Shown one piece after another: positions 1-8,679 of a stretch of 64,000 nucleotides of DNA. How positions within the stretch are numbered: the first letter of the stretch is position 1; every line of letters starts with the position of its first letter. The DNA lies in NCBI GenBank assembly GCA_963928055.1, contig CAWVDN010000001.1:1364001-1428000 (forward strand). The letters run 5' to 3'. Below the pieces are notes generated by a model that made no database searches, was not told the DNA's origin, and worked only from the letters and a program-made list of their open reading frames with translations. Source of the stretch: Scatomonas sp963928055 (lineage in GTDB: Bacteria > Bacillota > Clostridia > Lachnospirales > Lachnospiraceae). Made by a program: the position numbers and the translations under genes.

Positions 1-368
1 GCGGCGCTGACAGCCGTCAGGGCCTCCATCTCCACCCCTGTCACATCTTCCACTTTCACTGTGGCGACAGCCCGGATCTCCATCTTTTCCTGGTCCGTCT
101 CGAAATCCACGGAGCATTTGCGGATGCACAGAGGATGACACATGGGGATCAGTTCCCAGGTCCGCTTGGCCGCCATGATCCCCGCTACCCGGGCCACGCC
201 CAGCACATCTCCCTTGGCTGCCGTTTTATGTACCACCGCCTCCAGGATCTCCCGGTTTACCCGGATGGTCCCCACCGCGGAGGCAGTGCGGGCGGTCTTC
301 TTTTTTTCCGTCACATCCACCATGACGGCGTTTCCTTCCTGATCAAAATGGTTCCACGTTCCTGCCAT
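1..368 (-). CDS. moaC: MoaC, cyclic pyranopterin monophosphate synthase (3' end outside window)
   Basis: MoaC acts with MoaA in the first step of molybdenum cofactor synthesis, converting the GTP-derived intermediate to cyclic pyranopterin monophosphate. Reading from an ATG at 368 gives the usual start of the family: MVDVTEKKKTARTA near residue 15 and the conserved CHPL segment (PMCHPL) near residue 77, then VEVED-like and GVEMEALTA segments. About 122 residues are visible and the C-terminus lies beyond position 1. It is the last visible gene of the modABC-molybdopterin-binding protein-moaC run, 11 bp after the upstream stop. The identification is by motif recognition and is firm. Confidence 0.93.
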   Translation of the reverse strand, partial: MAGTWNHFDQEGNAVMVDVTEKKKTARTASAVGTIRVNREILEAVVHKTAAKGDVLGVARVAGIMAAKRTWELIPMCHPLCIRKCSVDFETDQEKMEIRAVATVKVEDVTGVEMEALTAVSA

Positions 369-379
369 AGTCTGTCCTT

Positions 380-1402
380 TCAGGCGGTGCCAAATCCGCA
401 GGCCGGCCACCGGCATTCTCCGCATCCAAGGCACAGGCCGCCGTTTCCAAGTACGGTGATCTCTTTCCGCGAAACCTTTACTCCCGCGGCGATCCGTGGA
501 AGCATCAGATCAAAGATGGTGGTTTTGGCATACATGACGCAGCCCGGCAGGCCCATAACAGGGGTGCCGTCCGGAAAATAGGCCAGACAGAACATCGCCC
601 CCGGCAGTACCGGCGCTCCGTAGGTGACCACTTCCGCCCCGCTGTCTTTAATAGCTCCCGGAGTCTGATCGTCAGGATCCACGCTCATGCCTCCTGTGGC
701 AAGGATCAGCTCACAGCCCTGTTCCTTCATCGTCCGGATGGCCGCTGTGATCCCGGCTTTGTCATCTCCTACGATCACGTGTTCTTCTACAGTGATCCCG
801 TACTGCGCCAGCTTTTTCTCCACCACGGGAGTGAAGGCGTCCTGGATCCTTCCGTAAAACACTTCATTCCCTGTAGTCACCACCCCCGCCTTTCGGATCT
901 GATAAGGCAGCAGTTCACAAAGAGGCGTTTCCCCGGCCCGCTCTTTCACCAGTTCCATCTTTTCTTTCTTGATGATCAGGGGAATCACCCGGGTTCCCGC
1001 CAGCTTGTCTCCCTTTTTTACAGGAGTATTGCTGTGGCGGGTGGCGATCATTACCTGATCGATCTCATTGATCTGGTTCAGCCGCTCCACATCCACCCGG
1101 AACAGGCCGTCGCAGGCGGCGGTCAGCTCGATCTTCCCCTCTTTGGCTTCGGAAGCTTCCATTCTCTCCCCCTGGCACACCTGCCGGAGGATCTCCGCCG
1201 CTTCGTTTTCATGGTAAACCGTATCGTCCTTCTCCCACACGTAGAGCTGATCCTTTCCCATGCTCAGCAGCACCGGGATATCCTCCTCCCGCACAATATG
1301 TCCTTTTCGGAACCGGGGACCTTTGGAGACTCCCGGGATGATCTGGGTCATATCATGGCAGAGTACCTGTCCCACGGCCTCCTCTGTTTTTACTAATTTC
1401 AT
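380..1402 (-). CDS. Molybdopterin-binding protein, MoaB/MogA-like
   Basis: The 340-residue protein has a C-terminal MoCF-biosynthesis (MPT-binding) fold: TTGNEV near residue 176, then ATGGMSVDPDDQTPGAI and LPGCVMYAKTT. Proteins of this family bind molybdopterin and take part in adenylylation or metal insertion. The N-terminal ~150 residues are less familiar and may be a family-specific domain. A Cys cluster ends the chain (CLGCGECRWPACGFG), suggesting a small metal site. The gene sits between modC and moaC on the same strand with short gaps, so it is probably co-transcribed with molybdate uptake. The exact step (MoaB-like or MoeA-like) cannot be decided from sequence alone. Confidence 0.85.
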   Translation of the reverse strand: MKLVKTEEAVGQVLCHDMTQIIPGVSKGPRFRKGHIVREEDIPVLLSMGKDQLYVWEKDDTVYHENEAAEILRQVCQGERMEASEAKEGKIELTAACDGLFRVDVERLNQINEIDQVMIATRHSNTPVKKGDKLAGTRVIPLIIKKEKMELVKERAGETPLCELLPYQIRKAGVVTTGNEVFYGRIQDAFTPVVEKKLAQYGITVEEHVIVGDDKAGITAAIRTMKEQGCELILATGGMSVDPDDQTPGAIKDSGAEVVTYGAPVLPGAMFCLAYFPDGTPVMGLPGCVMYAKTTIFDLMLPRIAAGVKVSRKEITVLGNGGLCLGCGECRWPACGFGTA

Positions 1403-1420
1403 TCTTCTCCTCCTCGTTAT

Positions 1421-2470
1421 TTATTCTTCCGGGTACAGGGGCAGCACGTTTTTGGGAGCGATGCCCAGTTTTTCCGGCATCACTGCCGGCGTACGGTCCT
1501 TGGGGATCCTCCACCACAATTCCGGCGTGCCCTCCTGCTGCCCCTCGTAGCGGAATAAGATCCTCATTTCAAAAGGCTCCTCCCTCTCGGAAGCCTGGGT
1601 CACAGGAAAAATATTTTCCCTGGCTTTGGGGTTAAAATAGTGAGCCCGCAGCCCCACGGCGCAGACATTGTCTCTTACCGGCTCCGCCGTTTTCAGCCGG
1701 ATCCCCCATTCCGGAGCTTCCACCTCATACGCTCCGGTTTTCCTGGCAGCAGCGATATTCTTGCAGCCGGTAAGGGCCGCTCCCGCCCGGGTGCCCGGAT
1801 CCGCGAAGACTGCTTTCGTTCCATCCGCTTTCAGGATCCGCCCTTCATGCATAATGGCCGTCCTTCCGCAGAGATAGTAGATCTCATCCCGGTCATGGCT
1901 CACCAGGAGCACATCCTTTCCAAAACGGCTCAGGATTTCTTTTACCTGGATCTGCAGCTGTTCCCGGAGATACGCATCCAATGCGCTGAAGGGCTCGTCC
2001 AGAAGCAAAAGCTTCGGCCCGCTGACCAGCATTCTGGCCAGCGCGGTCCTCTGCTGCTGCCCGCCGCTGAGCTGCCAGGGATACAGGTTTCTCTGACCGG
2101 AAAGCCCCATCCACTCCAGCATCTCCTCCATTTTTTCCCGGCGTTTTTTCCTGTCCTTTTCTCTTCGCAGGCCGCAGAGGATGTTTTTTTCCACGGTCAT
2201 ATTGGGAAAGAGGGCGTAATTTTGGAAAAGATACCCGACTTCTCTCTCCTGAGGCTTCCGATTGATTCGTTTCTCACTGTCGAACAATACCCGGCCATCC
2301 AGAACGATTCGACCTTCGTCGGGTTTTATAATGCCGGCAATGGCCTTCAGGGTCATACTCTTCCCGCAGCCGGAAGCCCCCAGGATGCCGGTGATCCCCT
2401 CCGGATGCTCCAGATCCACGGAAAGACGGAAATCTCCCAGTTTCTTTTTGATATGTACGGAAAGACTCAT
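1421..2470 (-). CDS. modC: Molybdate ABC transporter ATP-binding protein
   Basis: ATPase subunit of the molybdate importer, 349 residues. The ABC motifs occur in order: Walker A GASGCGKS, the signature LSGGQQQRTALARM, Walker B LLLLDEPFSALD, and the switch His in LVSHDRDE. A C-terminal ~120 residues follow, the size of the TOBE/MopF-like extension of ModC (VGLRAHYFNP region). The ATG at 2470 is chosen because it overlaps the modB stop as ATGA. A longer in-frame reading to 2590 only adds sequence that is modB in another frame. It is preceded by modB and followed by the molybdopterin-binding protein gene. Confidence 0.95.
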   Translation of the reverse strand: MSLSVHIKKKLGDFRLSVDLEHPEGITGILGASGCGKSMTLKAIAGIIKPDEGRIVLDGRVLFDSEKRINRKPQEREVGYLFQNYALFPNMTVEKNILCGLRREKDRKKRREKMEEMLEWMGLSGQRNLYPWQLSGGQQQRTALARMLVSGPKLLLLDEPFSALDAYLREQLQIQVKEILSRFGKDVLLVSHDRDEIYYLCGRTAIMHEGRILKADGTKAVFADPGTRAGAALTGCKNIAAARKTGAYEVEAPEWGIRLKTAEPVRDNVCAVGLRAHYFNPKARENIFPVTQASEREEPFEMRILFRYEGQQEGTPELWWRIPKDRTPAVMPEKLGIAPKNVLPLYPEE

Positions 2471-3135
2471 GCCGCACCTGCCTTTCTGTTTCTCTTCTCC
2501 AGCATATTGACCGCCAGCAGGATCACCGCGGAGATGGCCAGATTGACCAGCACCCACTGCAGCGCCTCTCCCTCCTCGTTGGTCCGCCACAGCTGGTAAA
2601 CGGTGGTGGAGATAGTGGCGGTCCGGCCGGGAATGTAGCCGATGAGCATGCTGGTGGCCCCGTACTCGCCCAGCGCCCTGGCAAAAGCCAGCACAGTCCC
2701 CGCCAGGATCCCCTGCCGGCAGGCAGGCATACGGATCCGCCAGAAAATATACGTATTGGAAAGTCCCAGAGTCTGGCCGGAGTAGGCCAGATTCTGGTCA
2801 AAACTCTCAAAAGCCCCCCGGGCCGTCCGGTACATCAGGGGAAAAGCCACCACCGCCGAAGCCACGATCCCTCCGTACCAGGTCATGGCAAACTGCAGGC
2901 CGAATCTGGCCAGAAAAATCCCCAGCGGCCTCCTTGGGCCCAGCAGGATCAGCAGGAAATAGCCGCAGACCGTAGGCGGCAGCACCATAGGCAGGGTAAA
3001 GATCACATCCAGGATCCCTTTGATGGCTCTGGGGAGCCTGGCCACATAATAAGCCGCCAGGATCCCCAGAAAAAAGACGATGGCGCAGCTGATGGACGCG
3101 ATCCGAAGGGAATTCCACAGAGGATACCAGTCCAT
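2467..3135 (-). CDS. modB: Molybdate ABC transporter permease
   Basis: The 222-residue membrane permease forms the channel of the molybdate importer. It is hydrophobic throughout, with about five to six membrane spans, and carries the EAA loop ARALGEYGATSMLIGYIPG that docks on ModC. The length is normal for ModB. The start ATG shares its A with the modA stop (TAATG) and has AGGAGG just upstream inside modA. The end overlaps modC by 4 bp, so the three proteins are probably translationally coupled. Confidence 0.95.
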   Translation of the reverse strand: MDWYPLWNSLRIASISCAIVFFLGILAAYYVARLPRAIKGILDVIFTLPMVLPPTVCGYFLLILLGPRRPLGIFLARFGLQFAMTWYGGIVASAVVAFPLMYRTARGAFESFDQNLAYSGQTLGLSNTYIFWRIRMPACRQGILAGTVLAFARALGEYGATSMLIGYIPGRTATISTTVYQLWRTNEEGEALQWVLVNLAISAVILLAVNMLEKRNRKAGAA

Positions 3136-4079
3136 TATGCCTCCTGTTCTATCCTGGTGAAGCCTACCTTCTCAAAAATTTCCATACAGGGGTCTGTCTG
3201 CAGGAAATCCAGAAAAGCCTGGGCTTCCTCCGGATGTTCGCCGGTCTTCAGCACCGCCGCCGGATAGATCACCTGTCCGCACATTTCCGCGGTTGCCTCG
3301 TCGGTCACAGTCAGTCCGTCAGAATAAGCGTCTGTGCAGTAGATCACGCCGCAGTTTACGGCCCCTTCCTTTATCTGAGTAGTCACTTCCTTCACGTTGC
3401 TGCCGTAGGAGATCAGCCCTCTCTCGTTGAGCTCCTCTTCGCTCAGGCCATAGTACTCCAGAATCTTCTGAGTATACTGTCCCACCGGCACATCGCTGTT
3501 TCCCATTCCCAGCAGGATCGTTCCCTCCTTCAGAGCAGCCGCCATATCGTCAAAGCTGGTCAGCTGTATTTTACTGCTCTCGCTGACGCAGAGGGTCACC
3601 TTGTTTTCCAGGATATCGATCCTGGAATCTTCCAGGACAAAGTCCAGTCCTTCAGTGTTCACCGAAGGATCCGCGGAGGCGTCCATCTGATCCATCTGTT
3701 TCTGCCCTGCGGAAATGAACAGATCACAGGCTGCGCCCTCCTGGATCTGGGTCTTCAGCGTTCCGGAGGAATCAAAGTTGAATACCAGTTTCACACCGGG
3801 AGCTTCCCGGGCATACAGTTCGCCGATCTCCGTCAGCGTCTCCGTCAGAGAAGCCGCCGCGAAGACGGTCAGTTCTACCTCTTCCCCGCCGCCGTCTTCC
3901 TCCGTTCCGGAAGCTGCGGATTGGGAGGAGGAATCCTCCGTGGCCGGATTCGCGGAGCTGCTTTCTGTTTCCGGATTTCCGGAATTACTGCTCTGGGCCG
4001 CTTCCTTTTCCTGACCGCAGGCGCCCAGGCTCAGGGCCATCACTCCGGCCAGCAGCATAGACAATACCTTCTTCATCAT
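3135..4079 (-). CDS. modA: Molybdate-binding lipoprotein ModA
   Basis: Substrate-binding component of the importer, 314 residues, anchored outside the membrane. The start at 4079 (ATGATG, either M) follows AAAGGAG with 7-bp spacing and gives a lipoprotein signal with lipobox LSLGAC. A Ser/Glu-rich linker of about 55 residues precedes the binding domain, which opens with LTVFAAASLTETLTEIGELY and continues with the ligand-contacting FNFDSSGTLKTQIQEGA segment typical of ModA. A longer reading to 4202 adds sequence without a ribosome binding site and is rejected. It is the first gene of the modABC run; palindromes in its leader are listed separately. Confidence 0.95.
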   Translation of the reverse strand: MMKKVLSMLLAGVMALSLGACGQEKEAAQSSNSGNPETESSSANPATEDSSSQSAASGTEEDGGGEEVELTVFAAASLTETLTEIGELYAREAPGVKLVFNFDSSGTLKTQIQEGAACDLFISAGQKQMDQMDASADPSVNTEGLDFVLEDSRIDILENKVTLCVSESSKIQLTSFDDMAAALKEGTILLGMGNSDVPVGQYTQKILEYYGLSEEELNERGLISYGSNVKEVTTQIKEGAVNCGVIYCTDAYSDGLTVTDEATAEMCGQVIYPAAVLKTGEHPEEAQAFLDFLQTDPCMEIFEKVGFTRIEQEA

Positions 4080-4116
4080 CTTGTTTCTCCTTTCTTCTTC
4101 AGAAATATTTATACAA

Positions 4117-4180
4117 AACGTGGATTTACACGTTCTGCTCCAGAAAAACCAGACGTTTTCTGCCAACCATAAATTGGCAG
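4117..4180 (-). promoter_or_regulatory. Two palindromes upstream of modA
   Basis: Two perfect inverted repeats lie 38 and 81 bp before the modA start: AACGTG-6-CACGTT (4117-4134) and CTGCCAA-7-TTGGCAG (4160-4180). Between the first and the gene, the minus strand reads TGTATAAAT, a possible extended -10. The position suits operators for a molybdate- or oxyanion-responsive regulator. I see no match to a named consensus, so their role is inferred. Confidence 0.4.
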
Positions 4181-4255
4181 ACTTTTTATAATTTATTCTC
4201 AAAAAAGGTAGTATAATTATAACAATATCATTTTTATTTTACAAGCAATTTTTCC

Positions 4256-4295
4256 AAAAAGCGCCCCGGGAATCTTTGCTCAGACTCCCGGGGCG
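4256..4295 (-). terminator. Rho-independent terminator after the Rpn-like pseudogene
   Basis: A perfect 10-bp GC-rich stem (CGCCCCGGGA / TCCCGGGGCG, 14-nt loop) is followed on the minus strand by GC and five T. It ends transcription from the upstream Rpn-like gene and separates it from modA. Confidence 0.8.
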
Positions 4296-4324
4296 TGGAC
4301 TTTGATCAGTCTCTGCCTCTGCTG

Positions 4325-5229
4325 TTACAGCTGATACTCTTCAATCAATTTTTTCCGTACTTCTTTATCCTGTATAGCTCGATTCATGTCCTCATATCTT
4401 TCTTCCCGGAGCAGACACGCAAACAGCTTCACGGCCTTCTGCGTATCCCTTGTCGCGGCCTTCCTGCAGGCCTTTTTCCATGGCGTAATTCATCATGGAA
4501 ATGTGGTCCCGCAGCGCCTTTTCCCGGGCCTCGTAAGCGTACCGCTTTTCCTCGTCCATGCTCAGGCGCTCCAGTTCCTCGTACGCTTCTTTTAAGTAAA
4601 GATCTTTCTCCGCCATTTTCGCTAAATCCTCCTTCCCCTTCCCACTGAGGAAACGCATCCAGCGAACCACCCCCTCCTCGCTCCGGGCCTCCGGAGGCAG
4701 TTTTTTTCAACTCCAGTACCATGATTTCCAGCTTATCGGAGTAGCGCGTCTGTGCCCCCTCCTCCTTCATATGGAATACCCTGAAACAGGTCTCATCCTC
4801 CGGAAACTGGTTAAAGCCCAGCACGCTTACATGGACACATTTCTTCAGATTTTCGTAGCTTTCTCCCTTTTTCAGCTGCCCGGTATAAATCCTGCAGAGA
4901 TAGAACAGAACCCTCTCCTTCCAATAGCCGTACGCCAGCATCTGCATCTCCAGATTCATCCGGCTGCCGTCCCGAAAACGGATCAGAACATCCAGGATCC
5001 CCAGCTTCTCATCCTCGTATTCCCCGGGCTGTTCTCCGGGCAGGATCTCTGTTTCCTCCACCTCTTCCGGCTCCTTCTTCAGAAGAGCGGCAATGAATCC
5101 CCTGCGGACCTTGGGGTTCTTCATCAGTTCCTTGAAACAGAAATCCACGGTAGGGAGCATGATAAACTCCTGGTCCTTTTTCGCCTTTTCCCGCCGGCTG
5201 CCTGTCCCTATGCACTTAAGTTCTTCCAT
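4325..5229 (-). pseudogene. Rpn/PD-(D/E)XK nuclease-family transposase-like gene, frameshifted twice
   Basis: The first 160 residues read normally from an ATG at 5229 with GGAAAGGAG upstream: DQEFIMLPTVDFCFKELM and LGILDVLIRFRDGSRMNLEMQ are characteristic of the Rpn (recombination-promoting nuclease) PD-(D/E)XK family. Reading is then lost at a run of seven A (near 4709); removing one A restores VVRWMRFLSGKG. It is lost again near 4447, where removing one G restores KAVKLFACLLREERYEDM to the stop at 4325. With both bases removed the gene encodes 300 residues, the usual length. It is either broken or affected by base-calling errors. The second frame carries the EGRxxGxxEG helical tail typical of these proteins. 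Confidence 0.8.
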
Positions 5230-5456
5230 ACGTGGCTCCTTTCCGCGCCGGCAGACCCAGGACAGAAAGGACCTTAGAACCCATGCATTTTCTAAAATCA
5301 TTGTATGATGCCGGCATGAAAAGGTCAAGGCTTTCCTCCGCTCTGCTCCCGCGCTCTTCAATTTTCAAAAATGGGTATCCGCGGCGAAATGCCGCAAAGA
5401 AAATGGAACGATCGTCCAGGTACAGAATATCATATTCCGCGCCTGGATGCAATCAT

Positions 5457-6386
5457 TCAGTCAGACGATCTCCGGATCTGCCCGGCGAAATCCTGAAATA
5501 TTTTTACCATCTCCCGCATCCGCTGTTCCCGCCAGGCCAGAGTCATTCCGGAATACATATCCTTTATGGGAACTCTGCGCACGGGCCCCAGCTGCCCTTC
5601 CTCAAAAAAACCCTCCGAGAGAAACAGGCCTGTTTTTCTGGCAAAAGATACGGCTGCCTGCTCAAAATCAGATTCCATGTACAGATTACGGAAAGTAAGC
5701 CCTGTCTTTCGGCAGAAATCCTGCAGAATGGGGGATGCCAGAACGTGGTCCGTCCCAAAAACCGTAAAATCCCGGGCCGCAAAATCTCCCGGTACGATCT
5801 CTTTTTTCCGGTACAGGGGATGGGATTTATGAATATAGACGGAACATTCAGACTGAAACAGCGGGATTCTGTGCACTCCCAGGGCCTCCAGGTAACGGCT
5901 CTCAAAAGAATTTACCAGAATAAAATCCAGCTCTCCCGCTATGAGCCTTTCCGACAGCTGCTCGGTTCGCTGGCATTCCACGCGGACCGCATAGGCCGGA
6001 CAATTTTTTTCCATATAGTTCAGCAGCGCTATATGATGAGAAACATCCTGCTTCATTTCCACGCAGCCGATATTCAGCGTATGGCTATAGCCTTTTTGGG
6101 TTTCCCAGGCGGCAAGATAAGATGTCTCCATCTGCCGGAAGGCAGCTTTCCATTCCCGGTACAGAATCCTTCCCGCCGGGGTGAGCACACTTTCTCTGGC
6201 CTTTCTCACAAAAAGGATCAGATTTGTCTCCTGTTCCAGTCTGGCGATCACGCGGCTCACCGATGCCTGGGAAATATGCAGTTCTTCCGCCGCTTTCGTA
6301 AAGCTTCCGCATTCCGTCACAGCAAAAAAAGCCATAACCTGCTGCAGATCCAGATTCCTCAGTACGGTTTTAGCATCTTTTTTCAT
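5457..6386 (-). CDS. LysR-family transcriptional regulator
   Basis: The 309-residue protein has an N-terminal winged helix-turn-helix (VMAFFAVTECGSFTKAAEEL followed by ISQASVSRVIARLE) and a C-terminal substrate-binding fold of normal length. It is transcribed divergently from the URO-D-family gene at 6577, the usual arrangement for a LysR regulator and its target. The 190-bp gap holds two palindromes. The effector is unknown, and nothing in the sequence links it to molybdate. Confidence 0.92.
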   Translation of the reverse strand: MKKDAKTVLRNLDLQQVMAFFAVTECGSFTKAAEELHISQASVSRVIARLEQETNLILFVRKARESVLTPAGRILYREWKAAFRQMETSYLAAWETQKGYSHTLNIGCVEMKQDVSHHIALLNYMEKNCPAYAVRVECQRTEQLSERLIAGELDFILVNSFESRYLEALGVHRIPLFQSECSVYIHKSHPLYRKKEIVPGDFAARDFTVFGTDHVLASPILQDFCRKTGLTFRNLYMESDFEQAAVSFARKTGLFLSEGFFEEGQLGPVRRVPIKDMYSGMTLAWREQRMREMVKIFQDFAGQIRRSSD

Positions 6387-6461
6387 CAGACCCTCTCCTG
6401 TGGCGTTTCATCTATTTTACCACATTTTCCGGACTGTTAAGAGAGATCCCTGGAAAAGTTT

Positions 6462-6527
6462 CTATACGATTTCCGTATAGCTTCTCACTTTTGGAATTTG
6501 TCTTCTTCCAAAGGGCTGTGGTAGAGT
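6462..6527 (+). promoter_or_regulatory. LysR-type operator palindromes and promoter for the URO-D-family gene
   Basis: CTATACG-5-CGTATAG (6462-6480) is a perfect palindrome containing a T-N11-A core of LysR type. A second, TTTGGAA-9-TTCCAAA (6490-6512), lies 10 bp further. A possible promoter is TTGTCT (6498-6503), an 18-bp spacer and TAGAGT (6522-6527), with the second palindrome over its -35 region. The arrangement suits activation or repression by the divergent regulator. It is inferred from geometry only. Confidence 0.5.
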
Positions 6528-6576
6528 AAAGGCAGATACAGACTGCAGCCTGTCGCAAAACGCATGGGAGGTTTTT

Positions 6577-7609
6577 ATGATCACACTGAAAGAAAATATG
6601 CAGATGGTCTATGACCATAAAGAACCGGAATATATGCCTTTTATGACAGATTTCAATTCCGCTTTCCTGGTAGGCACAGACTTCGTCAATGAGCGGCCGG
6701 AGATCCCGGGAACGAATAAGGACTGGTTCGGTCAGAGCTGGACCTGGGAGGAAAAAACCGCCGCCTGCAATCCCACCCCCAACCAGCCTTTGCTGACGGA
6801 TATCACCCGCTGGAAAGAAGTGCTGACATTCCCGGATCTGGAAAAGCTGGATTGGGAAGGTCATGCCGCCAAAGATACTGCCATCTGGGATCGGGACAAC
6901 CGTTTCAGCCGCATCACCATCGGATTTGGTCTGTGGGAAAGACTGTTTTCCATCATGCCCTTTGAGGACGCGCTCTGCGCTCTGGTGGAAGAACCGGAAG
7001 CGTGCTACGATTTTTTCGGCGCCATTGCGGATCACAAGATACGGCTTCATGAGCTGGCCATTAAATACTATAAACCGGATGTGCTGGTCATGCACGATGA
7101 CTACGGAAATAACAAAAATCTGTTTATGTCCCCGGAGAGCTGGCGGAAGCTGATCAAACCCCATCTGAAACGGGTGGTGGACAGCGTACAGTCCCAGGGC
7201 GTAATCTACGAGCATCACAACTGCGGATATTTCCGTTCCATCCTGGACGATATGCTGGAGATCGGCATCAGCGCCACCAATCCGGTCCATGTATCCAACG
7301 ATCTGCTGCCCTCTCTGAAAAAAGAATACGGAGGCCGCATGACTATAGGTAGGCGCTCTGGATATCCAGCTTTTTGGAAGCCCCAATGTAACAGAGGAGG
7401 AGATCCGTAAAAATATCCGGGATACTTTCGCCCTTATGGCTCCCGGCGGGGACTTTATCCCCATGTGCGCCGTGGCCTACAGCGCTCACGAGGACCTGAT
7501 CAACCGGGAAATGGTGGAATGTGCGAAAGATTACTACGGCCCCAGACCCGATGAAGGGCAGGAAGTGGATCTCCTGGATGCCGGCATCGCCGTTGTAAAA
7601 CACAAGTAA
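6577..7609 (+). pseudogene. Uroporphyrinogen decarboxylase-family protein, single frameshift
   Basis: This is a URO-D-fold protein of the kind acting on methylated or corrinoid-linked substrates (MtaA/CmuA relatives), not necessarily haem synthesis. The first 257 residues are read normally from an ATG at 6577 with GGGAGG upstream, including VMHDDYGNNKNLFMSPESW and GVIYEHHNCGYF. Just after GGRMTI (about 7347) the frame is lost. Removing one G from a GG restores I-V-GALDIQLFGSPNVTEEEI and continues to a stop at 7609, giving 343 residues. Translation without the change stops at 7410. It is either a recent lesion or a sequence error. It stands alone, divergent from the LysR gene. Confidence 0.85.
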
Positions 7610-7646
7610 CCTGGTTCAAACATACAGCATATAGACTATCTCCTGG

Positions 7647-7682
7647 AAAAGCGCCCGGGCACATTACGGCTCAGGCGCTTTT
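7647..7682. terminator. Bidirectional terminator between convergent genes
   Basis: AAAAGCGCC and GGCGCTTTT face each other across 18 nt, giving a stem with A-tract and T-tract on both sides. It lies between the URO-D-family gene (plus) and the HAD gene (minus), whose stop codon falls inside the hairpin. Confidence 0.65.
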
Positions 7683-8324
7683 CTCTCTCAGCAGAAAGCT
7701 TTCCGCGTTTTCCTCTCTCCAGTACAGATCTTCCTTCTGATCTCCCAGAAACACCAGGTATCGGTCCGCCGACCTTCCCGCCTGCTGAAAAAACCGTTCT
7801 TTTTTATTCCAGGCAGTAATGACGGGCACCTGCCCCGCGGGTTTTTCCTCTCCGTACCGGATCCGGTTGGCCAGAATCCGGATCTTCTCATCCGGGATCT
7901 CCTGCTGCCCCAGCCAGAAGCGGATCACATTCTCCAGGCCGGCGGAAACGATCCAGACCGGTATTTCCTTCTCCAGACAGAAGCGCAGCAGTTCCAGGCT
8001 TTCTGTCCTTGGCTCCAGCAGGGCAGCCGCCCTGGCCAAAATCTCTTCCGGGACCTGTTCCGTTACGTACAGCTCCAGCTGCTTTTCCCACCAGAGTTCC
8101 GCCTGCTTTTTCAGGGCACTGTTTACGTTTCCTTTCAGGGCTTCCTCAAAAAGCGGCTTTCCAAGAGTGTAATACAAAAGATCCCGCCCTCTGGCCAGGC
8201 CGGAATCCGGCCCCAGCACCTTTACGGCCGCATGAAGGGAACTTCCGGAAAGAGTTAATGTTCCGTCAAAATCCGTCACCAGCGCCCCTTTATGCCGGAG
8301 CAGCGTTTCCCGGATCTTTTCCAT
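7671..8324 (-). CDS. HAD-superfamily phosphatase
   Basis: The 217-residue cytosolic hydrolase has HAD motif I DFDGTLT near residue 18, motif II VSAGL, and a C-terminal GDQKEDLYW as motif IV, with an alpha-helical cap between (phosphoserine-phosphatase-like layout). The substrate cannot be told. The ATG at 8324 is preferred to an upstream GTG (8333) because GGAGG lies 8 bp before it. The start is nested in the 3' end of the ModE-like gene, so the two are probably coupled. It is the last gene of the oxidoreductase accessory operon; a role there is inference from context only. Confidence 0.85.
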   Translation of the reverse strand: MEKIRETLLRHKGALVTDFDGTLTLSGSSLHAAVKVLGPDSGLARGRDLLYYTLGKPLFEEALKGNVNSALKKQAELWWEKQLELYVTEQVPEEILARAAALLEPRTESLELLRFCLEKEIPVWIVSAGLENVIRFWLGQQEIPDEKIRILANRIRYGEEKPAGQVPVITAWNKKERFFQQAGRSADRYLVFLGDQKEDLYWREENAESFLLREKSA

Positions 8325-8667
8325 CCGCCCCACCTCCGAAATATTTCTCCATCACCGCGTCCGCCGCTTCCCAGGCTGCCTGTTCCGCCTCCTCGTAGGC
8401 TTGCAGCATAGTCCTTCCCTCGGCCGTGAGCCGGGATCCGTTTTTCCGCATGCGGAACAGCAGCTGCAGCCCCAGCGCCTCCTCCGCCTGTTTCACGATC
8501 CGCCAGGCTTTGCTGTAGGCCATGCCCATGTGCTGCGCCGCCAGATTCAGAGAATGAAATTCCTCCACCCCGTGGAGCAGATCCGCCACGCCCCGGCCGA
8601 AGTATTCTTTCCCCTGATCTTCTTTTCTCTTGATCCGCACTCTGGCAATATAATAAAACCGATTCAT
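8290..8667 (-). CDS. ModE-like winged-helix regulator (DNA-binding domain only)
   Basis: The 125-residue protein resembles the N-terminal DNA-binding domain of ModE, a LysR-type winged helix (FHSLNLAAQHMGMAYSKAW, then NGSRLTAEGRTML). The molybdate-binding MOP domains of full ModE are absent. Such short forms are common beside molybdoenzyme genes. It lies 12 bp after the CoA-ligase-like gene and overlaps the HAD gene, so it belongs to the accessory operon rather than to modABC, 4 kb away. It may regulate the oxidoreductase or modA; the target is not shown by sequence. Confidence 0.82.
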   Translation of the reverse strand: MNRFYYIARVRIKRKEDQGKEYFGRGVADLLHGVEEFHSLNLAAQHMGMAYSKAWRIVKQAEEALGLQLLFRMRKNGSRLTAEGRTMLQAYEEAEQAAWEAADAVMEKYFGGGADGKDPGNAAPA

Positions 8668-8679
8668 GTTCCGCTCCTT

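Noticed and set aside
4325..5229. Programmed frameshifting in the Rpn-like gene at the A7 run
   Set aside because: The needed shift is +1 (or -2), not the usual -1 at A-runs, and a second unrelated shift is also required. The same kind of lesion occurs in three other genes.
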